Program-made: the position numbers and the translations under genes
The notes under the pieces: generated by a model
What the model was told of the DNA's origin: nothing
The model's database searches: none
What the model saw: the letters and a program-made list of their open reading frames with translations, nothing else
Assembly: GCA_016206585.1 (NCBI GenBank)
Contig: JACQRE010000053.1
Span: 1 to 7,280, forward strand
Origin: Candidatus Omnitrophota bacterium
GTDB taxonomy: Bacteria > Omnitrophota > Gorgyraeia > Aquiviventales > Aquiviventaceae
DNA length: 7,280 bases
Direction: 5' to 3'
In this document: positions 1 through 6,638 of the stretch, piece after piece
How the letters are laid out: every line of letters starts with the position of its first letter
Position numbering within the stretch: the stretch's first letter is position 1

Positions 1-1
1 C

Positions 2-547
2 GCCCCCCAGGTCACGTGGGGCACCAACCCCGGGATGGTGGTGGACGTCACGGGCCGCGTGCCCGAGCCCGGCCAGGTGCCGGGCTACAGCCGCCGCGAC
101 GTGGAGCAAGCACTCGCGTACATGGGGCTGTCCCCCGGCACGCCGATGACCTCCATCCCCGTCGACACCGTGTTCATCGGCAGCTGCACTAACGCGCGAA
201 TCGAGGACCTGCGCATCGCCGCGCGCGTACTGAAGGGGCGTCAGGTCGCTGCCAACGTGCGCGTGCTCGTCGTGCCGGGCTCGCAGCAGGTGCGCGCGCA
301 GGCGGAGGCGGAGGGGTTGGACGCGGTCTTCGCGGCATCCGGGTGCGAGTGGCGGCAGTCCGGCTGCAGCATGTGCCTGGGGATGAACCCGGATCAGCTG
401 AAGCCGGGTGAGCGGTGCGCCTCGACGTCGAACCGCAACTTCGAGGGCCGGCAGGGCCAGGGCGGGCGGACCCACCTGGTGAGCCCGCAGATGGCCGCGG
501 CGACCGCGGTCGCCGGCCACTTCGTCGACATCAGAATGTGGAATTGA
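2..547 (+). CDS. leuC: 3-isopropylmalate dehydratase large subunit, C-terminal part (partial at left edge)
   Basis: This is the last 181 codons of LeuC, the aconitase-type large subunit of isopropylmalate isomerase, which converts 2-isopropylmalate to 3-isopropylmalate in cytoplasmic leucine biosynthesis. The reading frame is already open at base 2 (APQVTWGTNPGMV), so an ATG at 35 is internal and not the start. All three [4Fe-4S] ligand cysteines of the family are visible: one in GSCTNARIEDLR and two in SGCSMCLGMN. The family signature SNRNFEGRQGQGGRTHLVSP and the end motif SPQMAAATAVAGHF follow. LeuC is normally about 465-475 residues, so roughly 60 percent lies outside the window. It ends in TGA, one base before the leuD start, which implies an operon and translational coupling. 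A homoaconitase or other LeuC-like paralogue is possible, but the adjacent leuD favours leucine synthesis. Confidence 0.96.
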   Translation, partial: APQVTWGTNPGMVVDVTGRVPEPGQVPGYSRRDVEQALAYMGLSPGTPMTSIPVDTVFIGSCTNARIEDLRIAARVLKGRQVAANVRVLVVPGSQQVRAQAEAEGLDAVFAASGCEWRQSGCSMCLGMNPDQLKPGERCASTSNRNFEGRQGQGGRTHLVSPQMAAATAVAGHFVDIRMWN

Positions 548-548
548 G

Positions 549-1232
549 ATGACGCCGTTTCAAACGCACAGAGGGTTGGTGGCGACGCTGGATCGCGCCA
601 ACGTGGACACCGACCAGATCATCCCGAAGCAGTTCCTCAAGGCGATCGGGCGGACGGGATTCGGCCAGCACCTGTTCCACGACTGGCGCGTCCTCGCTGA
701 CGGGAAACCGAATCCCGACTTCCCTCTCAACGCCGAGCGGTTCACGGGTGCGTCGATCCTCGTCGCGCGCAACAACTTCGGCTGCGGCTCCAGCCGCGAG
801 CACGCGGTGTGGGCGATCCACCAGCACGGGTTCCAGGTGGTCATCGCCCCCTGGCAGGATCGCGGCGGGACGCGCGTGCCCGCCTTCGCGGACATCTTCC
901 GGAACAACTGCGGGAAGAACGGCCTCCTGACGGTGGAGCTCACCGAACCGGAGGTGGAGGAGATCTTCCAGATGGTGGGGCGCTACGCAGGGCTCGAGGC
1001 GACGGCCGACCTCGACCGGCAGCGCGTCACGCTGCATCTGCCGGAAGAGATCGCCTTTCACTTCGAGATCGACCCTGCCGTCAAGACCCGCCTCATCCAT
1101 GGGCTCGACGACATCGGGATCACGCTGAAGCACGAGGACGCCCTGCGCGCCTTCGAGGCGAGGCACGATGCCCAACTACAACACCACAGAAACACAGAAG
1201 AAACGCCACAGAGACACAGAGAAAACCGATAA
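549..1232 (+). CDS. leuD: 3-isopropylmalate dehydratase small subunit, with repeat-encoded C-terminal tail
   Basis: LeuD is the swivel-domain small subunit that completes the isomerase active site with LeuC. The start ATG lies one base after the leuC stop and gives the normal N-terminus (HRGLVATLDRANVDTDQIIP). The substrate-binding motif GCGSSREHA is at residues 78-86, and the terminal family motif GLDDIGITLKHEDAL is at about 185-199. The protein is 227 residues, whereas E. coli LeuD is 201. Two things explain the excess. First, about ten extra residues (WQDRGGTRVP, about 102-111) sit between VVIAP and AFADIF, which are directly joined in typical LeuD. Second, residues from about 209 on are encoded by the left arm of a palindromic repeat, giving a low-complexity, His/Arg/Glu-rich tail; the TAA stop lies in the hairpin loop. 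The core looks intact and functional. Confidence 0.95.
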   Translation: MTPFQTHRGLVATLDRANVDTDQIIPKQFLKAIGRTGFGQHLFHDWRVLADGKPNPDFPLNAERFTGASILVARNNFGCGSSREHAVWAIHQHGFQVVIAPWQDRGGTRVPAFADIFRNNCGKNGLLTVELTEPEVEEIFQMVGRYAGLEATADLDRQRVTLHLPEEIAFHFEIDPAVKTRLIHGLDDIGITLKHEDALRAFEARHDAQLQHHRNTEETPQRHRENR

Positions 1233-1279
1233 GCGTTCTCTGTGCTTCTGTGGCTTTCTGTGTCTCTGTGGTGTTAGTT
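1174..1279. repeat. Imperfect palindromic repeat element (hairpin) at the leuD / minus-strand convergence
   Basis: An inverted repeat with arms of roughly 45-50 bases. Each arm contains two copies of one unit, so four in all: ccacagaaacacagaagaaa at 1184-1203, ccacagagacacagagaaaa at 1206-1225, and on the other strand 1253-1236 and 1271-1254. The left copies repeat every 22 bases. The innermost stem is cagagaa (1217-1223) with ttctctg (1236-1242), leaving a loop of 12 bases. The left arm has no T from 1178 to 1229 and the right arm has no A from 1233 to 1275, and the element is much less GC-rich than its surroundings. It could act as a bidirectional transcription terminator or mRNA end stabiliser between convergent genes, or be a REP/MITE-like mobile palindrome. 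I recall that CCACAGAGACACAGAG-type intergenic repeats occur in several environmental genomes, but could not verify that here. Confidence 0.85.
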
Positions 1280-1372
1280 TTCCTTGCGGAAGTCGCCGCC
1301 GGCCCAGCCGATCACCAGCAGCCCGCCGATCATTGCCGCGCAGGCGATCAGGATGCTTGCCACTTCAGTCAT
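1274..1372 (-). CDS. Putative 32-aa single-pass membrane microprotein
   Basis: A 32-codon ORF beginning MTEVASILIACAAM and ending GGDFRKEN. Residues 4-24 form one hydrophobic, glycine- and alanine-rich stretch long enough for one transmembrane helix, followed by a short charged tail. The ATG overlaps the last eight bases of tag on the same strand (ATGACTGA), and a strong ribosome binding site, AGGAG, stands seven bases upstream inside tag. The TAA stop lies just inside the right arm of the palindromic repeat. The arrangement argues for real, coupled translation. It resembles in size and shape the tiny accessory subunits of transporters or oxidases (KdpF- or MetS-like), but I see no specific sequence match and assign no function. 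A chance ORF in GC-rich DNA remains possible, though chance would not explain the ribosome binding site and the clean helix together. Confidence 0.6.
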   Translation of the reverse strand: MTEVASILIACAAMIGGLLVIGWAGGDFRKEN

Positions 1373-1940
1373 CACGCGTCTCCTGCAGTTGCCGGTACCG
1401 GAAACAGCGCACCAGGTGATCGTTGACCATGCCCGTCGCCTGCATGTGCGCATAGCAGATCGTCGAGCCGACGAACCGGAAGCCGCGCTCGCGCAGGGCC
1501 CGGCTCATCGCGTCCGACTCCGGGCTCGTGGCCGGCAGCTCCTGGATCCTCCGCCAGGCGTTGAGGATCGGCCGGCCGCCCACGAATTGCCACATGAACC
1601 GCTCGAAGCGGCCGAACTCCCGCTGCACGGCCAGGAACGCGGCGGCGTTGCTGACCGCGGCCTCGATCTTCTGCCGGTTGCGGATGATGCCGGGGTCGCG
1701 CAGGAGCTCGCGGATCTTGGCCGGACGGTAGCGCGCGATTTTCTTGGGGTCGAACCGGTCGAACGCCCGGCGGAAGTGCTCCCGCTTGCGCAGCACGATC
1801 CGCCAGCTCAACCCCGCCTGCATCCCCTCGAGGACCAGGAACTCGAACAGCTTCCCGTCATGGTGGAGCGGCACCCCCCACTCGGCATCGTGGTAGGTCT
1901 GCATCAGTGGGTCGCCGTCGCCCCAGCAGCGCGTCATCAT
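1365..1940 (-). CDS. tag: DNA-3-methyladenine glycosylase I
   Basis: Cytoplasmic base-excision repair enzyme that removes 3-methyladenine from alkylated DNA. The 191-residue product matches E. coli Tag (187 aa) along its length: YHDAEWGVP near 16-24, the helix-hairpin-helix-type core with FEFLVLEGMQAGLSW around 32-46, GIIRNRQKI in the middle, and RGFRFVGSTICYAHMQATG then NDHLVRC near the end. The zinc-snap ligands are present: Cys5, His17, and the His and Cys of NDHLVRC. Glu38, in the LEGMQAGLSW segment, is the conserved active-site acid. Two adjacent ATGs (1940 and 1937) could serve as the start; either keeps Cys and His. No good ribosome binding site precedes them. The frame stays open further upstream, but that extension overlaps the neighbouring gene and is not Tag-like. 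It starts 32 bases after the preceding stop, so co-transcription is likely. Confidence 0.95.
   Translation of the reverse strand: MMTRCWGDGDPLMQTYHDAEWGVPLHHDGKLFEFLVLEGMQAGLSWRIVLRKREHFRRAFDRFDPKKIARYRPAKIRELLRDPGIIRNRQKIEAAVSNAAAFLAVQREFGRFERFMWQFVGGRPILNAWRRIQELPATSPESDAMSRALRERGFRFVGSTICYAHMQATGMVNDHLVRCFRYRQLQETRDD
1380..1384 (-). promoter_or_regulatory. Ribosome binding site of the 32-aa microprotein
   Basis: On the minus strand AGGAG is followed by ACGCGTG and then the ATG at 1372, a spacing of seven bases. The site lies within the last codons of tag, so translation of the microprotein is likely coupled to tag. This site is the main reason for accepting so short an ORF. Confidence 0.6.
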
Positions 1941-1972
1941 GCCCGTTATGATAAGCCCGCCGTCCGCCGCAA

Positions 1973-4804
1973 TCAATCCCCGCCGAACCCCTGCGCTCCG
2001 AACGCCTCCGAGAGGAACCGGAGCGCGCCCGGCGTGAGCGCATCCGCCTGGGGGCTCGCCCGGCCCTGCGTCCATAGGGCATGCGCCTCCGCCGCCCGGC
2101 CCGCCATGCACAGCGTCAAGAGGCGGTGCGCGAGCACGATGGGGTGGTCGAGCCCCTGCGCCTGGCTCTCCCGGAAATAGTCCGCCGCCCGCGGGTAATC
2201 CCGATCCGCCATCGCGCGGGCGCCGAGATGGTAGGAGAGCTCGCCGCTGCGCCGTCCTGCGGCTTCCGCCGCGCCGGCGGCGCGCTGCTGATCCGGCCCG
2301 CTGCCCAGCAGCCACAGCGGCAGCGTGCGCAGCGAGGAGCGGGTCAGCACCCGATGCAACGCGCGCAGGATCGTCTCCTGGTCGGGCGACGTCTCGAGGC
2401 CTCGCCAGGTGATGAGGCCCTGCGTCGCGAAGAACGGCGCGCTGGCCTGCCGCATCGACGGCGGCCAGAGCCGGGTGATGAGTTCGCTGTGGAGGAACCG
2501 CTCCCGGGCGGCCACGGCCTGCAGCCATGGCAGGTACACCGGGGTGGCCTGATCGGGCAGCACCGGCGTGTCGGTCAGCCGTTTTGGACGGTCGTCGTGC
2601 AACGGCAGGGTATTGCGGGTCCGGTCGCGCAGGACATCCGCATCCGCCAGGAACAGCGCGCCGAGCTGCTCCGGCAGCTCAAGCCCCACCGCGCGCAGCT
2701 CAGCACCCGCCGCCGGATCGCGCCACTGCCGCGTGAACGCCTCCTCGGACACCGGTCCCCGTGCGGCGCGCGACCCCATCATGATCAGATCGAGCCGGTT
2801 GCCGTGCCAGAGCGAGCAGTCCGCAAACACGTCGCAGAACGCGCGGAGGATGGCGGCCGCGTCCCGCTCCAGCAGCCCGTGCGCGGGCAGCCAGTACGTC
2901 GCGATGCCCCCGTCGGCCAGCCGGTCCCGGATCAGCGCGAAGTGTTCCCGCGTGTAGAGGCTGACCACCCCGGCGTTCTTGGGCGGCGGCGGCTCGCCGG
3001 TGATGAGATCGAACCGCTCGCCGGTCGTCTGCAGGAAGTGGCGGCCGTCCTCCACGTGGACGCGGACCCGCGGGTCGTTGAGCGGATCGTCCTCCGGATG
3101 CGGATGGACGAGGCGGCTCAGCTCCAGGAGATCCCGGGAGATGTCGACGACGTCGATCCGCTCGAGCGACCGCGTCTGGACCAGCGCCCTCGCGGTGTTG
3201 CCGACCCCGTAGCTGATGAGCAGCGCGCGGCGGGGTGCCGGATGGATCGCGACGGGCAGGTAGACGAAGAGCTCCATGTACCGCCGCGCCCCGGACCCCG
3301 TGCTGGACATCGTGTTGCTGTCGGTCATCAACCGGAAGTAGCCCGGCTCGCCGAACCAGTCCCGGCGCAGCAGCATGGCCGTCTCGGTCAACCCCTCGCG
3401 GATGGCAACCGGCAGCAGCGGCTCCGCGGCGGCCATCGGCTGAAGCCGGTGGCGCCAGATGCCCTGCTCTACAAAGCCGTCCGGGACGACCACTAGGGAT
3501 CCCGCCAGCGCGACCGCCGTCAGAAGCAGGCCCGCCCGCCCCTGCCACGTGGAGGGACGGAGGCCGGCGAGCAGCAACCCCACGGCCACCACGCCGTAGC
3601 CCGACGCGAGCAGCCGGATCGATCCCTCCACGCCCAGCCGCGGCAGCAGCAGGAACGCCGCGCCCAACGACCCGAGCATCGCTCCGGTCGTATTCGCCAG
3701 CGTGAGCAGCCCCGCGGACCGCGCGGCCTGGGGCTGTTCGCGATCCAGCGCCTCGCCCAGCAGCGTAAAGAGCGCGCCCGAGAGCAGCGCACCCGGCGCC
3801 ATCAGCGCACTACTCAGCGCGACCGCCTGGTCCCATCGCCAGACCGTCGGCCCTTCACAGCCGCGCAGGATCAGCTCGAACCCCGCATACGCGAGGAGGC
3901 CGATCAACCCGCTGCAGCACGCGATCGCCGGCAGATCGCGGATGGTCACCGGCCGGCGCGCCAGCACCCAGGAACCCGCCAACCCGCCCAGGCCGATTCC
4001 CGCCAGCACGATGCCCAGCATCATGGAGAAGACCAGGCTGTCGCCGCGCAGGAAGAGCCCGAGCAGCCGGAACCACACGACCTCCAGCGCCAACAGGATG
4101 CCGCCGGAGAGGGCGGCGGCCGCCAGCACCCCGACCGAGGTACTCGAGAGCCTGAATGGTGTGGACGGGATGTACGCCGGTTGGCCCTCGCGCTCCAGCG
4201 AGCGCGCCAGCCGGATCGCAATGGCCGCCGCCAGCCCGTTCATCAGCCCGGCGGCCAGCGCCGTCCCCCGGATGCCCAGCCACCCGATGAGCACCGCCTC
4301 GGCGGCGACGGTGCCCGCCACAGCCCCCAGCGTATTCCACCCGTAGAGCCGGCCGAGCAGCCGGCCGAACCCCGGCTCCCGGCGCCTCAACGCGTCGACG
4401 ACGATGGGCAGTGTGGCCCCCATCGCCGTGGAGGGCAGCACGAGCAGCGCGAACGCGGTGAGGAACCGCAGCGTATTCAGCGCCAACGGCTGATCGTGGA
4501 CCGATCGGAAGAGCGGGGCGAGGACCGGTGTCAGGTGCGGCAAGATCCAGGCGATGGCGATCCCGCTGACGCCGATGGCGCATTCCAGGAGGGCGTACCA
4601 CCGCAGCGGCCGCGTCAGGCGATGGCCGAATCGCCCCATGAGCCCGCTGCCAACCGCCAGGCCGCCCATGAACGCAGCCAGCACGAGGCTCGAGGCCCAC
4701 ACCGAGTGTCCCACCGCCAACCCGGTCTGGTAGAACCACACGGTCTCGAACAGGAGCGCGGCAACCCCGGAGAGGAAGAGGGCGAGGCAGAGGCGGGCGG
4801 TCAT
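1973..4804 (-). CDS. Fused multi-pass membrane / spermidine-synthase-like protein with TPR-like C-terminus
   Basis: A 943-residue protein of the group annotated as fused MFS/spermidine synthase. Residues 1-440 hold about 12-13 hydrophobic helices (first: LALFLSGVAALLFETVWF). Residues about 445-680 form a spermidine-synthase-like Rossmann domain: a loop resembling GGGxG (ISYGVGNTA, 530-538), the SAM-ribose acidic strand (IDVVDIS, 550-556), VEDGRHF (584-590), and FDLITGEPPPP (598-608). At the last site real aminopropyltransferases have a D-x-x-D pair; here it reads E and P, so polyamine synthesis is unlikely. Residues about 850-915 look like two TPR-type helical hairpins (YHLGARAMADRDYPRAADYF). 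The ATG at 4804 fits the family N-terminus; an upstream extension of the frame runs into the reductase gene and is arginine-rich nonsense. The start has no clear ribosome binding site and stands 10 bases after a terminator. Substrate unknown; probably a membrane-bound methyltransferase-fold protein. Confidence 0.88.
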   Translation of the reverse strand: MTARLCLALFLSGVAALLFETVWFYQTGLAVGHSVWASSLVLAAFMGGLAVGSGLMGRFGHRLTRPLRWYALLECAIGVSGIAIAWILPHLTPVLAPLFRSVHDQPLALNTLRFLTAFALLVLPSTAMGATLPIVVDALRRREPGFGRLLGRLYGWNTLGAVAGTVAAEAVLIGWLGIRGTALAAGLMNGLAAAIAIRLARSLEREGQPAYIPSTPFRLSSTSVGVLAAAALSGGILLALEVVWFRLLGLFLRGDSLVFSMMLGIVLAGIGLGGLAGSWVLARRPVTIRDLPAIACCSGLIGLLAYAGFELILRGCEGPTVWRWDQAVALSSALMAPGALLSGALFTLLGEALDREQPQAARSAGLLTLANTTGAMLGSLGAAFLLLPRLGVEGSIRLLASGYGVVAVGLLLAGLRPSTWQGRAGLLLTAVALAGSLVVVPDGFVEQGIWRHRLQPMAAAEPLLPVAIREGLTETAMLLRRDWFGEPGYFRLMTDSNTMSSTGSGARRYMELFVYLPVAIHPAPRRALLISYGVGNTARALVQTRSLERIDVVDISRDLLELSRLVHPHPEDDPLNDPRVRVHVEDGRHFLQTTGERFDLITGEPPPPKNAGVVSLYTREHFALIRDRLADGGIATYWLPAHGLLERDAAAILRAFCDVFADCSLWHGNRLDLIMMGSRAARGPVSEEAFTRQWRDPAAGAELRAVGLELPEQLGALFLADADVLRDRTRNTLPLHDDRPKRLTDTPVLPDQATPVYLPWLQAVAARERFLHSELITRLWPPSMRQASAPFFATQGLITWRGLETSPDQETILRALHRVLTRSSLRTLPLWLLGSGPDQQRAAGAAEAAGRRSGELSYHLGARAMADRDYPRAADYFRESQAQGLDHPIVLAHRLLTLCMAGRAAEAHALWTQGRASPQADALTPGALRFLSEAFGAQGFGGD

Positions 4805-4813
4805 CGGATGCAG

Positions 4814-4841
4814 AAAAACCGGCGACGAGATCCGTCGCCGG
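4814..4841 (-). terminator. Rho-independent terminator of the reductase operon
   Basis: On the minus strand a perfect nine-base-pair stem (CCGGCGACG, five-base loop GATCT, CGTCGCCGG) is followed at once by TTTTT. It starts 27 bases after the reductase stop codon. There is no T-run on the other side, so it works in one direction only. Its T-run ends nine bases before the ATG of the next gene, leaving no room for a separate promoter between them. Confidence 0.92.
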
Positions 4842-4868
4842 CTTGATCGAGTCGAGCCGCGCGAGGCG

Positions 4869-6638
4869 CTACGCCGCGCACTCGCCGGGGCCCATGCCGC
4901 CGAGCGTGAAGTCGGTCTCAGCCCCCCAATCACGGTAGGCGTCGGGCGACTCCGCGTAGGCCGGCAGCGTCGTGAACTCGGTGAGCGCTTGCTGCCAGTA
5001 CGGCAGCCCCACGCGCGCGGCGAAGGTCCGGAACGACTCCTGCGGGCTCTGGCGGTCCGTGCGGTAGAGCGCAAGGATGCGCACCACCGCGTCGGGGATC
5101 CGGCGGGACGGCAGCTTCAGGATCGGCTTCCCGAACTCCGCCTTCCCTTCCTCCGTCATGCCGCCGAGCATCAACTGGAAGTGCGGGGCCAGATGGTCGT
5201 TGACCTTCTTCGCGCCGCCGAAGAAGCCGATGTCCGCGATGTGGTGCTGGCCGCAGGAGTTCGGGCAGCCGCTGACCTTGATGCGGATCGATTCGACGTC
5301 CTCGCCGGCGAGGCCGGCCTGTGTGATGCGCGCCTCGAGTGCGCGCGCGAGCCCGCGCGAGGCGGAGATCCCCAGCTGGCACGTCTCCGCGCCGGGGCAC
5401 GAGGTCACGTCGGCCAGCCGCTCGGACTCGGTCTTCGACAGGCCCAGCGGCGCAAGCTCGCTGAAGAGCGACGCCACATGCTCGTTGCGGATCCACCGCA
5501 GCATGAGGTTCTGCGTGATGACGACGCGCAGCATCCCGCCGCAGTAGCGCCGGATGATCGCCGCGAGGCCGCGCATCTGCGCCGAGGAGATGTCGCCCAG
5601 TTGCAGCCGGATCGTCACGGCGGAGTAGCCGTCCTGCTTCTGGTTGATGACGTTCGTGAGCAGCCAGCGGGCGTACGTGCCGTTGACGTGCGCCGTCGTC
5701 GGGATATCCGTCGGAATGGGCGGCTGCTCATCCGTCTCCGTGACGTCCATCTCCGGATACGGATAGCGCGGCAGCTGCTCGCGCTCGGCGAACACGGCCT
5801 TCCGGAACGCGTCAGGGCCCAGCCGCTTCACGACGAATTTGATGCGCGCCTGCGCCTTGTTCTTGCGGTCGCCCAGCCGGTCATGGATGCGGACCGCCGC
5901 TTCGCAGGTGCGCAAGAACTCCGTCGCCGGCGTGAAGGGCTCCAGCAGGATCGCCTGCATGGGGGCCGCTCCCAGCCCGCCGCCGACGTAGACGCGGAAG
6001 CCCAGCACCGGCTTTCCGCCTTCCTGCCGGATCTCCGCCACCGCCCCGATGTCGTGGATCGCGGTCTTCGCATGGTCGGTGGGGCAGCCTTCGAGGGCGA
6101 TTTTGAACTTGCGCGGCAGCTTCTGGCTCGCGGCGTTTCTGAGGAAGTGGCGGGTCACCGCCTCGGCGTGCGGGGTGACGTCGAACACCTCGCTGGGGCT
6201 CACCCCCGCGAGGGGACAGGCGGTGACGTTGCGCACGCTGTTGCCGCACGCCTCGCGCGTCGTCAGCCCGACGGCCGCGCACCGGGCCATGACGGCCGGG
6301 GCCTCGCGCGTCGGGATCCAGTAGAGCTGCATGTCCTGCCGCGTCGTGAGGAGGCCGATCCCCTTCGAGTAGCGTTCCGCCACGTCGGCGAGCGCCTCCA
6401 GCTGCTCGGCGGTGAGCTTGCCGGCCGGAATCTTGATCCGCATCATGTGGATGTCTTTCGTCGCGCGGATCCCGTAGGTGCCCATGTGCAGCCGGCGCGC
6501 CTTGAACTCATCCGGCGAGAGCTCTCCGACGAAATACCGCTCGACGAGGCCGCGGAACTCCTCGATCTCCTCCCGGCTCGCGTCCGGGCACTCCGCGAGG
6601 AACTCCTCCAGGCGTTTCGTCACCAGGTTGTCCGCCAT
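4869..6638 (-). CDS. Siroheme / 4Fe-4S nitrite or sulfite reductase (ferredoxin type; sulfite favoured)
   Basis: A 589-residue, single-chain assimilatory reductase that carries out a six-electron reduction of sulfite to sulfide or nitrite to ammonia in the cytoplasm. It has the usual two-fold layout: a ferredoxin-like half (GIGLLTTRQDMQLYWI, 93-108), siroheme region (GNSVRNVTACPLAGV, 132-146), second ferredoxin-like half (340-385), then the four cluster cysteines: Cys414 and Cys420 (TSCPGAETCQLG), Cys458 and Cys462 (SGCPNSCGQHH). Candidate anion-binding residues are Arg67, Arg136, Lys177 and Lys179. The LPRKFK motif with both lysines resembles sulfite reductases; plant nitrite reductases have Asn at the second position. 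No flavin or NAD domain is present, so electrons should come from ferredoxin or a separate partner. The chosen ATG has a strong AAGGAG seven bases upstream and overlaps the stop of the 117-aa gene (TGATG). The longer frame upstream is not homologous. Confidence 0.95.
   Translation of the reverse strand: MADNLVTKRLEEFLAECPDASREEIEEFRGLVERYFVGELSPDEFKARRLHMGTYGIRATKDIHMMRIKIPAGKLTAEQLEALADVAERYSKGIGLLTTRQDMQLYWIPTREAPAVMARCAAVGLTTREACGNSVRNVTACPLAGVSPSEVFDVTPHAEAVTRHFLRNAASQKLPRKFKIALEGCPTDHAKTAIHDIGAVAEIRQEGGKPVLGFRVYVGGGLGAAPMQAILLEPFTPATEFLRTCEAAVRIHDRLGDRKNKAQARIKFVVKRLGPDAFRKAVFAEREQLPRYPYPEMDVTETDEQPPIPTDIPTTAHVNGTYARWLLTNVINQKQDGYSAVTIRLQLGDISSAQMRGLAAIIRRYCGGMLRVVITQNLMLRWIRNEHVASLFSELAPLGLSKTESERLADVTSCPGAETCQLGISASRGLARALEARITQAGLAGEDVESIRIKVSGCPNSCGQHHIADIGFFGGAKKVNDHLAPHFQLMLGGMTEEGKAEFGKPILKLPSRRIPDAVVRILALYRTDRQSPQESFRTFAARVGLPYWQQALTEFTTLPAYAESPDAYRDWGAETDFTLGGMGPGECAA

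Noticed and set aside
1184..1271. Possible CRISPR array
   Set aside because: The ~20-base units abut with almost no spacers and half are inverted, so this is a palindromic repeat element, not repeat-spacer DNA.
1941..1972. Possible promoter for tag (TTATCATAAC near the start)
   Set aside because: A loosely AT-rich patch with no -35 at proper spacing; too weak to annotate in a 32-base gap between likely co-transcribed genes.
1284..2180. 298-codon plus-strand ORF over tag
   Set aside because: Antisense to the well-conserved tag gene and the 3' end of its neighbour; low-complexity product.
1941..2528. N-terminal extension of the tag frame
   Set aside because: The open frame upstream of the Tag start overlaps the 943-aa gene on the same strand and encodes Arg/Gly/Ala-rich sequence unlike any Tag N-terminus.
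2081..3496. 471-codon plus-strand ORF
   Set aside because: Antisense to the membrane/spermidine-synthase-like gene, with Arg/Gln/Pro-rich composition and no domain signs.
4805..5074. 90-codon upstream extension of the membrane/spermidine-synthase-like gene
   Set aside because: It would cross the terminator and overlap the reductase 3' end, and is an Arg/Ser-rich stretch; the hydrophobic N-terminus of the family starts at 4804.
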